NCBI GenBank assembly: GCA_964608405.1
Contig: CAZSNC010000020.1
Span: 1-13,671, forward strand
DNA from: GWB1-38-13 sp964608405
GTDB lineage: Bacteria; Patescibacteriota; Microgenomatia; UBA8517
Length of the DNA stretch: 13,671 bases
Reading direction: 5' to 3'
Positions within the stretch are counted from its first letter, which is position 1, and the number at the start of each line of letters is the position of its first letter. Both the position numbers and the translations under genes were made by a program. Of this stretch, positions 1-6,419 are shown in pieces. Below the pieces are notes generated by a model. It did no database searches. It saw only the letters and a program-made list of their open reading frames with translations, and was not told the origin of the DNA.

Positions 1-63
1 ATTATTATATTTACAAAATTCGAGCACTACGCCAAGTATGAAAACATTTAGAAGTATGTAGAA

Positions 64-465
64 CTAATCATACATCCAACTCCTTCTGGGTATCGTCTTA
101 TATTTCTGCCCATTTTTAATGATTACTAAATTATTATCAGTTTCCTCATACAACTCAAAATCATCAACACTAAATACAAAACACGATGTCCCCTCCTTTA
201 TTTTTGCATTAAACGACCTAGAAAAAGAAATATTTTCATTTAATTCAAGATACCTCCTCATTAAACTAATTTTTTCTGTTATTATTCGAAAGTCGTTTTC
301 GTCCGTAGTAATGCAATTGGATAAATCAAGATTATTCAACACAATCACTTCACTGCTTGTGTTTTCCGGCTTAATCATTTCCTTATAGTTAATAATTAAA
401 TATGAACCTACCACTGCCAATACCACAAGCACTCCAATAATAATTAAGTATCTTCTGTTTATCAT
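64..465 (-). CDS. Small single-pass membrane-anchored hypothetical protein
   Basis: This 133-residue protein is not one I recognise. It opens with a short positively charged stretch (MINRR), followed by one strongly hydrophobic segment at about residues 6-26. The remaining ~105 residues are polar and rich in Asn, Glu, Asp and Ile. This predicts an N-in single-pass anchor, or an uncleaved signal, with a small domain outside the membrane; I see no catalytic motif. The only cysteines are in the soluble part (NLDLSNC, about residue 51, and GTSC, about residue 95) and could form a disulfide outside the cell. A TATACT box ends 6 bases before the ATG and there is no Shine-Dalgarno. It lies 147 bp downstream of the C39-like peptidase gene on the same strand. 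It could equally be a small exported protein or an accessory of the neighbouring Tat-exported enzymes. Confidence 0.6.
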   Translation of the reverse strand: MINRRYLIIIGVLVVLAVVGSYLIINYKEMIKPENTSSEVIVLNNLDLSNCITTDENDFRIITEKISLMRRYLELNENISFSRSFNAKIKEGTSCFVFSVDDFELYEETDNNLVIIKNGQKYKTIPRRSWMYD

Positions 466-612
466 AAAATGAGTATACCAACTTAAATAATATCAACACC
501 AGTCCCATCTTGGTTATTTAAATCTGGAATAACACCTACGTGAGACGAGCTTATAGTTCAAGAAAAGGACCAATAATATAACTAATTATTTGCCGCTTTA
601 AAATAAAGGGGG

Positions 613-1281
613 TTATTTGAATTTTGATTTGTTATACTTTTTTTGATTTCGAGATAAACCAACTCCCTCTCCTGTATACAAATAATTATCACCTGTTGCC
701 TTTATAAAAACATCGGTAGGAATAAAGAGTGCACCATTATCCGCAGGAAGCATACCTTCCAAAAGCCTTTTTCTTGCACCATATTCTTCCGTTGAACGAT
801 ATGGGTCACGAACATATGCGTACGAAACTCCATCAATTTCTTCTATTTTATCAGCAATAACCCAATGGTTAGCCGAATTCTTGCCCGGTATAACCTCCCT
901 GTAATTACTGGAAACACTTACTACCGTTGATCCAATATTCCCAAGCTGATCGCTTAGTGTATCTGCACTCCATATGGTCTGATCCATCCTCATAGGTATC
1001 AATGCATTTTCTTCTAGGTAGCGCCTTAATTCTGATGCGCCAAGTAAACGACCATCTAAGTTTCTATTCTTGTAATAATTGAGAATCTCTTTGTAACATA
1101 CTGTTGGATCTTTACTTGTGTTTTGCGAAACAATCATTGCCATGACTGCTATCCCACAATCATTATCTGTTTTTTGGGTAATGTATGGATATTGATAATC
1201 GGCACTCACAAAATCTTTTGGTCTTAAAGCTAAAGCGGCTGCAAAAAGTCCTATGGTTCTTAAAAAATCTCTTCTTTCCAT
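613..1281 (-). CDS. Tat-exported C39-like cysteine peptidase domain protein
   Basis: The 222-residue protein begins with a twin-arginine signal (RRDFLRTIG, residues 3-11), then a hydrophobic Ala/Leu run and a plausible cleavage site after FVSA (residue 27). The mature part has a papain-like C39-type layout. Gln36 and Cys42 lie in TQKTDNDCG, as the oxyanion-hole Gln and nucleophile do in C39 domains; His139 is in NHWV and Asp159 in VRDPY. Bacteriocin-processing C39 domains are fused to ABC transporters, but here the domain is free and exported, as in C39_2-type secreted proteins, so a role in cleaving surface peptides or peptidoglycan cross-bridges is possible but not shown. The C-terminus is basic (KKYNKSKFK). 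A promoter ends 12 bases before the ATG and no Shine-Dalgarno is visible. The fold is fairly secure, the substrate unknown. Confidence 0.75.
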   Translation of the reverse strand: MERRDFLRTIGLFAAALALRPKDFVSADYQYPYITQKTDNDCGIAVMAMIVSQNTSKDPTVCYKEILNYYKNRNLDGRLLGASELRRYLEENALIPMRMDQTIWSADTLSDQLGNIGSTVVSVSSNYREVIPGKNSANHWVIADKIEEIDGVSYAYVRDPYRSTEEYGARKRLLEGMLPADNGALFIPTDVFIKATGDNYLYTGEGVGLSRNQKKYNKSKFK

Positions 1282-1293
1282 TACAATTTAGGT

Positions 1294-1322
1294 ATTTTAA
1301 CGAAATATATGTCAAATTTCAA
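1294..1322 (-). promoter_or_regulatory. Promoter of the C39-like peptidase gene
   Basis: Reading the minus strand, TTGAAA (1322-1317) and TAAAAT (1299-1294) are separated by 17 bases; each hexamer is one base from the sigma-70 consensus. The expected start of transcription, about 1287, would leave a 5' leader of about 6 bases before the ATG at 1281, too short for a Shine-Dalgarno. Confidence 0.6.
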
Positions 1323-1340
1323 CACACTATAAGTTATTAT

Positions 1341-2126
1341 TTATTTTGCCCTGCTTTTTGTTAGATTATAGCGCTTGGGTTCCACTGAACTTTTTGGGAA
1401 GTAATCCGATGGGTTTAAACCTGTCTCAACACTCTCAACTGAAAAATTATTTTTTTGTAGATAGTCAAGTATCCGTGAAGAATCTTGTGTATCAAAGTGG
1501 CGGATTGTGTGGCTTAACACGATATCACCCTTCTTAATTCCTGATGTAACCCTTTCATAGGTTTTTCCATCTTCTCCTCCCGATTCAAGCGACCACATCA
1601 CCGACTGCAAGCCATACTCGGCAAAAACACTCCGTGTCCTGTCATTCCTGTCACCAAACGGAAATCTCGCCCACTTTACCTTATAACCCGGAATAATATC
1701 CGAAACAATATCAAGCCATGATTCAATATCTTTTCTGATAACTCCCGAATCCAGAGTGGTATAGGGATCGTTCACCAAGCCATGACAGCCAAAAACATGT
1801 CCTTCGTCAACAATTCTTTCTATTTCTTTTCCAAATTTGTCAATTGTTAGACTATTTCTAAAATATCCTGCCGGAAAAAAGAATGAGGTTTTTAAGCCAT
1901 GGTCTCTATAGGCATCCAGAATCGTTTCTATATTAGCGTGCGAGTTGAAATCGTCATAAGTCATCAAAACTACTTTTCTTGAAGTATCCCCATTGGACAC
2001 CTCATGTGAAGCAATAAACTCTTTTTCGTCCATACTTACAGATTCGCCGCGGGGCCTTAACAATACGGAGGCCGGAAGAAGTGCACATAGTTTCAGAAAT
2101 TTCCGTCTGTCTAATTTCTCGGTCAT
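1341..2126 (-). CDS. Tat-exported polysaccharide deacetylase-like (NodB homology) protein
   Basis: The 261-residue protein has a twin-arginine signal (DRRKFLKL, residues 6-13) and a hydrophobic stretch to about residue 23. The NodB-type catalytic order follows: motif 1 TYDD (residues 56-59, with Asp58/Asp59), motif 2 GCHGLVND (His115), motif 3 RFPFGDR (from Arg154), a Trp-containing VMWSLESGG segment, and motif 5 DIVLSHTIRH (His206). Family members (carbohydrate esterase 4) remove N- or O-acetyl groups from chitin, xylan or peptidoglycan. In the usual HxxxH metal motif the second His is replaced here by Asn119, so metal binding and activity may be altered. It lies 59 bp upstream of the C39-like peptidase gene on the same strand and could act with it on the cell envelope. 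No clear Shine-Dalgarno precedes the ATG. The fold is confident, the activity not. Confidence 0.8.
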   Translation of the reverse strand: MTEKLDRRKFLKLCALLPASVLLRPRGESVSMDEKEFIASHEVSNGDTSRKVVLMTYDDFNSHANIETILDAYRDHGLKTSFFFPAGYFRNSLTIDKFGKEIERIVDEGHVFGCHGLVNDPYTTLDSGVIRKDIESWLDIVSDIIPGYKVKWARFPFGDRNDRTRSVFAEYGLQSVMWSLESGGEDGKTYERVTSGIKKGDIVLSHTIRHFDTQDSSRILDYLQKNNFSVESVETGLNPSDYFPKSSVEPKRYNLTKSRAK

Positions 2127-2140
2127 CAGGGCTGCATTTT

Positions 2141-2152
2141 ATACTATAGTAT
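2141..2152. repeat. 12-bp perfect palindrome upstream of the deacetylase gene
   Basis: ATACTATAGTAT is its own reverse complement. It sits 15 bases before the ATG of the deacetylase-like gene and overlaps possible -10 sequences (TATAGT and TATAAA on the minus strand). It may be an operator or simply part of an AT-rich promoter. Confidence 0.35.
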
Positions 2153-2197
2153 GAGAAAATACAAAATATAATTTATAAAAGCGAAGATTATGAAGAT

Positions 2198-2410
2198 TTA
2201 TTCTTTTTCCTGTATTCCTAAAAGCCAAAGTACGGCTTCTTTTTTATAGCGTCTGTCGCCACGGGAGTTTATTCGAATTGCCGGAAGCTTACCCCTTTTA
2301 CCCCATCTTTTAATGGTAAGCGGTGATACACGAAGTACATCCGCGACTTCGCGAACGGTCAAAAGATCCGGAAGATCCTGAAGTTTAATTTTTTTCTTTG
2401 GTTCTGCCAT
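2198..2410 (-). CDS. MerR/excisionase-type helix-turn-helix DNA-binding protein
   Basis: This 70-residue protein is essentially one winged-helix DNA-binding domain of the HTH_17/excisionase kind. Residues 17-40 (LLTVREVADVLRVSP, then TIKRW and GKLPAIR) match the typical helix-turn-helix, followed by a wing with RGDRRYKKEAV and the terminal LWLL helix. A basic lysine-rich N-terminus precedes it. No effector domain is present, so it is either a stand-alone regulator or a phage-excisionase-like factor. No integrase or attachment site is visible nearby, so a regulatory role is the simpler reading. It lies between two Tat-substrate genes on the same strand (159 bp after the metalloprotease gene, 71 bp before the deacetylase gene), making the block a candidate target. 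A TATAAA lies 8 bases before the ATG without a convincing -35. Confidence 0.8.
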   Translation of the reverse strand: MAEPKKKIKLQDLPDLLTVREVADVLRVSPLTIKRWGKRGKLPAIRINSRGDRRYKKEAVLWLLGIQEKE

Positions 2411-2539
2411 ATATACTCTTTATACTTAAAACATACTTTGTTATAGTCTTGTGCCTGATCTATAACTTTTCCTATACACAAGGTATCAAAAGACAACATC
2501 GACTGTCAAGTGGGAAAAACCTAAAATATATGAAATTCT

Positions 2540-2569
2540 AGTAAATGGATTTGAGAAAAACCATTTACT
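2540..2569 (-). terminator. Hairpin directly after the metalloprotease stop codon
   Basis: AGTAAATGG (2540-2548) and CCATTTACT (2561-2569) form a perfect 9-bp stem with a 12-base loop, starting at the first base after the minus-strand stop codon. The loop contains TTTTT on the minus strand, but only a broken T-rich stretch follows the stem. It is therefore a possible weak intrinsic terminator or a 3'-end stabilising hairpin. Confidence 0.5.
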
Positions 2570-4075
2570 TCAGGAGCGTAAATACCATACCAGATGATGT
2601 TCAGTACCTGGAATTTTCATTTCTGCATATGGAGGATCATCTTTTCTATAATGAATATTAGGAACTTCCTTTTTATGAACAAACCTTACTTCCTGTTTTT
2701 TCTTAGCTGGATCATCATACCCACTAAAGATAATGTCGTAACTAGCTGATCTTAATCCTTCAATCTCACTCATATTAAAAGCCGCTGCCGGTAAAAACAC
2801 CTCCCTGGATTTACCGCCTGCATCCCTACTTCTAACCAACCAACAATTGGCTGCAACATCAAAAATAGCACCTGAAAGATCCAATGGACCTCTTTCAGAC
2901 TTTTGATCAGGTGTACTCGGAACCTCTTTCATTCCATACACTGAATTCTCCTTTAACCTTACCGCAGTTACTTCAACTGACAGGCTTTTAAAATCCATAT
3001 TTTCAAAACATGTAGCAATCCTGATATTTTCCGGTCGCTCATTAAAAACATGATTCGCCCTTAGTACGTTTGGATCTCTAAGATTTCTGGCTTTTAATTT
3101 GATATTTTCCCTCAATACAGAAGATAGGTAAGGACTTATAACCGGCTCCGTAAAACTTCCTGTTGCGAATTCAAAAGTATCAAATCTTTGTCCGGAGTTG
3201 GATACATTTTGTGCATATTCATCCGGTAAATTCAGCAAGCGATGTCCCCACTCATGAATCATTCCCATATCTAACTTTACCGGATTATTTCCTTTTATAG
3301 CATTAATTCTGCCCGGAAGTTCGAATGTCCTTTGAATATTTCCTCCGGAATAATATTTTTCCAACACAACCTTACCATTGGAATTTCTGACATTGTATAA
3401 GTACGCCGCCGTTTTCTCGTCTCGATAATCGTCGGCTATGGCCCAACTAGTATCGGTATCCACAGGTGGCCACAACCGACTAAGCCACACTTGGTCAAGA
3501 CTGGGGCCCTTATTGCTCCGATACGCTCCTTCATTCCATATCCCCTCGATACATTTATCGTCAAATACCACAATTCTTCGAAGAACAACCTCCATATCGA
3601 CCTTTGGAATAGCCTCTTCCAAACACTTATTGGTAACCTCAACATGTGTTTTAATCCAGCCGACAAAATCAATCCCCGTTTTTTCCTTTTCCTTCTCAAA
3701 ACTTTCATATGCAGACCTTCTTACGGCAACCTCCAAATATCTTTTATTTGGATCCAGTAGCTCTTTCTGGACTCTTAAAATATCTTCAGGTCCGGAAATG
3801 GTTCCATTGTAGTTACTCTTCGTTAAATACTCCCGATCCGACTGATCGGCCAATCGTGTAATATCTTCTATTGAAGTTATACTCTCGCTTAACCCGTAGA
3901 CATCAACACCGTTTAATCTCACAGGGTTAAACTCTCGTTTACCTTGAGAGGTATCTCCACTTTCGGCATAAGAAACTTTAACACCCAACCTTCTAGCAAG
4001 CAGACAACCCCCACCAGCTAATAGAAGACCCAAAAACATCCGTCTATCAATCTGTCTTGGGATATCTTTGCCCAT
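2570..4075 (-). CDS. Tat-exported M64-like zinc metalloprotease
   Basis: The protein is 501 residues from the ATG at 4075. A TTG codon at 4081 also opens the frame but would lie upstream of the predicted transcription start. The N-terminus carries a twin-arginine signal (IDRRMFLGLLLAGG), with a likely cleavage after VSYA (about residue 36). Near residue 274 is HEWGHRLLNLPDEY, an HExxH zinc site followed at fixed spacing by DEY. This matches the HExGHxxxxLxDEY pattern of M64 (IgA-peptidase-like) metallopeptidases, in which a downstream acidic residue completes the site. The ~230 residues before it and ~210 after it have no motif I recognise. The protein probably acts outside the membrane on a protein or glycoprotein target, and the IgA-protease name should not be taken as its substrate. 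It is the first gene of the exported-enzyme block. Confidence 0.7.
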   Translation of the reverse strand: MGKDIPRQIDRRMFLGLLLAGGGCLLARRLGVKVSYAESGDTSQGKREFNPVRLNGVDVYGLSESITSIEDITRLADQSDREYLTKSNYNGTISGPEDILRVQKELLDPNKRYLEVAVRRSAYESFEKEKEKTGIDFVGWIKTHVEVTNKCLEEAIPKVDMEVVLRRIVVFDDKCIEGIWNEGAYRSNKGPSLDQVWLSRLWPPVDTDTSWAIADDYRDEKTAAYLYNVRNSNGKVVLEKYYSGGNIQRTFELPGRINAIKGNNPVKLDMGMIHEWGHRLLNLPDEYAQNVSNSGQRFDTFEFATGSFTEPVISPYLSSVLRENIKLKARNLRDPNVLRANHVFNERPENIRIATCFENMDFKSLSVEVTAVRLKENSVYGMKEVPSTPDQKSERGPLDLSGAIFDVAANCWLVRSRDAGGKSREVFLPAAAFNMSEIEGLRSASYDIIFSGYDDPAKKKQEVRFVHKKEVPNIHYRKDDPPYAEMKIPGTEHHLVWYLRS

Positions 4076-4083
4076 AATCAATT

Positions 4084-4112
4084 ATTATAGGCGTTTCTGT
4101 CCATAAAAACAA
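4084..4112 (-). promoter_or_regulatory. Promoter of the M64-like metalloprotease gene
   Basis: On the minus strand TTGTTT (4112-4107) is followed after 17 bases by a perfect TATAAT (4089-4084). The predicted start, about 4077, gives only a 2-base leader to the ATG at 4075, a leaderless arrangement. The -35 lies inside the T-run of the preceding terminator. Confidence 0.55.
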
Positions 4113-4127
4113 AAATCTCCGGAGATT
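4101..4127 (-). terminator. Intrinsic terminator of the 295-residue hypothetical gene
   Basis: The perfect palindrome AATCTCCGGAGATT (4114-4127) can fold as a 5-bp stem with a CCGG loop, and on the minus strand it runs straight into TTTGTTTTTAT. The stop codon TAA of the upstream gene overlaps the start of the stem. Confidence 0.7.
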
Positions 4128-5013
4128 ATACTGTCTGAGGATATCTCTCGTTTCTTGAATGAAGAACCTGGTATTTGATTAACTCCTGCGTATAACCAAG
4201 CCATGCAACGGCCTGTGTTACTTTTGCCCGCATTCTAAGGGAGGTTATGTGTTTGGGAAAATCAATTTCTTTTGCGTAATAATTCACCTGCTTGATTGCT
4301 TCTTTTGTAAGAAGTGCTACCCTTTCCGGCAAAGACTTCCCGTCAAGATCGTCTTCAATGCTTTTGTCCATCGTAGGCTTTCCTACCTGGCATTCCAACC
4401 CGGATTGCGCAAAATCAGTAGTTACCTGATATATCATCAATGCCGGATATATAACCCCACTAATTACTTTTTCGTTTTGATTCTTCTGAGCTTCTGACAC
4501 CCCCGGAAACAAAATCTCAGCCATTGCATTCACATATGCTTTGTTTGTTGTTTCCCGATATTTTACTGCCGGATGGATAGCATCTGATTTAAACTGCTCT
4601 TTCTCTTTCACCGGAGGCGCAATTCCTCGTATTTCCGATTCTTTAAAATGGAAAGTGTTGTACCATTTAGCCATTTCCTCTTTGACACGACGGGCTTCGT
4701 CTTTTGAATAAATAATATCTGCATCTTTAAGTAAGTTTCGGTACTTTTCAACCTGTTCCTCTCCCCAGTAGACTTTTACCACCTTTGAATGTTTTTGATC
4801 TTCTTTTGCAACAATATCAGCTTTCTCGTCAAACCCTCCGCTTCCCTGTTCCACAGAAAGTCTGACAAATTTTGACAAAAAATCACATCTTTCGCTTGAA
4901 GGTATTTTTCCTGTTGTGATAAACCAAAGACCGATAAATTTATAGATGTCAAGATCAACGGAAATACCACTCTCCTTTGTTGTTAAAGTCTCAGGTTGTT
5001 TCTCCACAGACAT
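4126..5013 (-). CDS. Hypothetical soluble protein, 295 residues
   Basis: I do not recognise this protein. It has no signal peptide or membrane segment. The composition is mixed and charged, with a helix-rich look in the C-terminal half (about residues 155-290, including segments such as YPALMIYQVTTDFAQ and AVAWLGYTQELIKY). Cysteines are sparse (about residues 43 and 205) and I find no nucleotide-binding or metal-binding motif. It has its own strong promoter, beginning in the stop codon of the IPP isomerase gene, and ends in an intrinsic terminator, so it is probably a single-gene transcript rather than part of the isoprenoid operon. The adjacency to IPP isomerase is therefore only weak evidence of a role in isoprenoid metabolism. 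The start is supported by the -10 box ending 12 bases before the ATG. Confidence 0.7.
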   Translation of the reverse strand: MSVEKQPETLTTKESGISVDLDIYKFIGLWFITTGKIPSSERCDFLSKFVRLSVEQGSGGFDEKADIVAKEDQKHSKVVKVYWGEEQVEKYRNLLKDADIIYSKDEARRVKEEMAKWYNTFHFKESEIRGIAPPVKEKEQFKSDAIHPAVKYRETTNKAYVNAMAEILFPGVSEAQKNQNEKVISGVIYPALMIYQVTTDFAQSGLECQVGKPTMDKSIEDDLDGKSLPERVALLTKEAIKQVNYYAKEIDFPKHITSLRMRAKVTQAVAWLGYTQELIKYQVLHSRNERYPQTV

Positions 5014-5025
5014 CGGTTTTAATGT

Positions 5026-5054
5026 ATTATAATTCTTCTCTTTAAAACTACCAA
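5026..5054 (-). promoter_or_regulatory. Promoter of the 295-residue hypothetical gene
   Basis: TTGGTA (5054-5049) and a perfect TATAAT (5031-5026) are separated by 17 bases on the minus strand. The -35 overlaps the TAG stop of the IPP isomerase gene. The predicted start at about 5019 leaves a leader of about 6 bases before the ATG at 5013, with no room for a Shine-Dalgarno. Confidence 0.7.
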
Positions 5055-5557
5055 CTAAGTTTTGAAAGTATTAATTTAAACCATGGCGTATACAATTCCG
5101 TCCTTGCTTTAATATCAACTTTCAACTTATCCGTATTTACCCATTTAAAGTCTTCAGCCTCGTCTTTATCAAGCTTTACCCTCCCTTTTAATTTTCCGAC
5201 AAAGACAACATCCAGCTCGTGTTCCCCCCAGATCGTGTCATACTTTGCTTCATATATAAACCTGAAAATTTCCGTAAGTCGGGTTTTTATACCCATCTCC
5301 TCAACAAGTCTTCTTTTGGCGGCGTCTTTATAGGACTCGTTTGGAAGCGGATGAGTACAAGTTGCATTTGACCAATACCCTCCCCAGGTAGGCTTTAACA
5401 GACTTCTTTTCTGCAGAAGCATTTTTTTATTGTCCGGACTTACTATTATTACCGAGATTGCACGATGAAGAGGCACCGGGTTGTGGTGGGCTTCGTACTT
5501 TTCCTTGTACCCCACAACATTATCGTTTTCGTCAACAAGGGTGACATTAACGGACAT
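5048..5557 (-). CDS. idi: Isopentenyl-diphosphate isomerase, type 1
   Basis: This 169-residue Nudix-fold enzyme interconverts isopentenyl and dimethylallyl diphosphate, the last step before prenyl chain building. The type 1 signatures are complete: the metal-binding histidines His24 and His31 (EAHH and PLHRAIS), the catalytic Cys67 and metal His69 in NATCTHP, the Nudix-like helix with RRLVEEMG (82-89), and Glu112/Glu114 in GEHELD, corresponding to the metal and catalytic glutamates of the E. coli enzyme. The length is normal for the compact bacterial form. It is not the flavin-dependent type 2 enzyme more usual with bacterial mevalonate clusters. It follows isopentenyl phosphate kinase after 37 bp but has its own promoter, whose -35 overlaps that gene's stop, giving a leader of about 5 bases. 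Confidence 0.95.
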   Translation of the reverse strand: MSVNVTLVDENDNVVGYKEKYEAHHNPVPLHRAISVIIVSPDNKKMLLQKRSLLKPTWGGYWSNATCTHPLPNESYKDAAKRRLVEEMGIKTRLTEIFRFIYEAKYDTIWGEHELDVVFVGKLKGRVKLDKDEAEDFKWVNTDKLKVDIKARTELYTPWFKLILSKLSW

Positions 5558-5568
5558 AGCAAAATAAT

Positions 5569-5598
5569 ACTATATTAATAAGTGTAAAAGGCAGTCAA
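5569..5598 (-). promoter_or_regulatory. Promoter of idi
   Basis: On the minus strand TTGACT (5598-5593) is followed after 18 bases by TATAGT (5574-5569); each is one base from consensus. The TGA stop of the isopentenyl phosphate kinase gene is embedded in the -35. Predicted transcription start is about 5562, 5 bases before the idi ATG. Confidence 0.65.
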
Positions 5599-6419
5599 CT
5601 TCCCTTAGTAATAAAGGTACCCGTCCTTTTTCCCAAAATAGAATGATAAAGTACATCTTTTTTCAAACCGTTGACGATCTGCGTGTCTATATTATATTTT
5701 TGTGCAATCGCAAGACTCTCCTGTACCTTGTGGAGCATCCCTCCGGTTACGTCAACAACCTTTGCTCCCAGTATTGACGGTTTAATCCTGTCAAAATTCT
5801 TACCGGTTATTTTTGGAATGACCTTACCCGTATCGTCATACACCCCGTCAACATCGCTGCAGTAAATCATTTTGATTTTGTAATTCTTTTGCATTTTCTT
5901 TGCCAAAAGCGACAATATTTTTTCGGTTGAGAAAATTGTACATCCTACCTTTCTGTCTACAATTACATCCCCATAAACAACCGGAATTACCCCAATTTTT
6001 AAAGCTCCAATAAGTGGATCAAAATATGACGTAAAGCAATCTTTAGTATCAGAAAAGATGAAACTTGCGGGAGAAAACGGAAAAGCCGGAAGTTTCTCTT
6101 TAATAAAATTTTTAATTACAATTGCATTTAAACGTCTTGCCGCATCCTCAACCTGCGACATTCCAAAAAGAGAGTTTTTATAACTGACACTATCTTTTTT
6201 CCCAATGTTTTGAAGCCCTGAAATTGTTTTGTATTTTGCTGCCGGAGTATGGGCAAAAGAACCTGCGCCATGGCCAATTATTATCGTTCCCCCATACTTC
6301 TTCCTGCTTCTTTTTATCTCCAAAGCCAATCTTGAAATATTTTTCTCTCTTGCCGTAAATTCTTTCGTTTTATCGGTAATCACACTTCCTCCGAGTTTGA
6401 TTAAAATTAATTCATTCAT
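5595..6419 (-). CDS. Isopentenyl phosphate kinase (amino acid kinase fold)
   Basis: The 274-residue protein phosphorylates isopentenyl phosphate to IPP. It shows the features of the family in order: KLGGSVIT at residues 8-15 (Lys8), GHGAGSFAH at 49-57, where the last His (57) matches the catalytic His that sets this family apart from other amino acid kinases, VVYGDVI at about 147, CSDVDGVYDD at 187-196, DVTGGMLHK at 223-231, and a GTFI end near 267. The enzyme is known from archaea, plants and a few bacteria such as Chloroflexi, where it completes the alternative mevalonate pathway. Its ATG overlaps the 3' end of the decarboxylase gene by 8 bases, so translation is probably coupled. An unrelated small-molecule kinase of the same fold is unlikely given the His motif and the neighbours. 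Confidence 0.9.
   Translation of the reverse strand: MNELILIKLGGSVITDKTKEFTAREKNISRLALEIKRSRKKYGGTIIIGHGAGSFAHTPAAKYKTISGLQNIGKKDSVSYKNSLFGMSQVEDAARRLNAIVIKNFIKEKLPAFPFSPASFIFSDTKDCFTSYFDPLIGALKIGVIPVVYGDVIVDRKVGCTIFSTEKILSLLAKKMQKNYKIKMIYCSDVDGVYDDTGKVIPKITGKNFDRIKPSILGAKVVDVTGGMLHKVQESLAIAQKYNIDTQIVNGLKKDVLYHSILGKRTGTFITKGS

Noticed and set aside
2183..2199. Direct repeat GAAGATT twice, 9 bases apart
   Set aside because: It is too short and is located at the end of the HTH gene in AT-rich DNA. No further copies were seen, so chance is sufficient.
2198..2410. Excisionase of an integrated element
   Set aside because: The HTH type is compatible, but no integrase, attachment-site repeat or other phage gene is seen in the window.
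3438..3812. Plus-strand open frame of 124 codons
   Set aside because: It lies wholly antisense inside the metalloprotease gene, and its translation has no domain, ribosome site or promoter to support it.
3995..4012. Lipoprotein signal in the metalloprotease (LAGGGC)
   Set aside because: The residues before Cys do not fit the lipobox well (Gly at -3), and a signal peptidase I site after VSYA is present, so lipid attachment is not supported.
4076..4081. TTG at 4081 as the start of the metalloprotease gene
   Set aside because: The ATG at 4075 follows a TATAAT at the distance expected for a leaderless start, and the TTG would lie upstream of the predicted transcript start.
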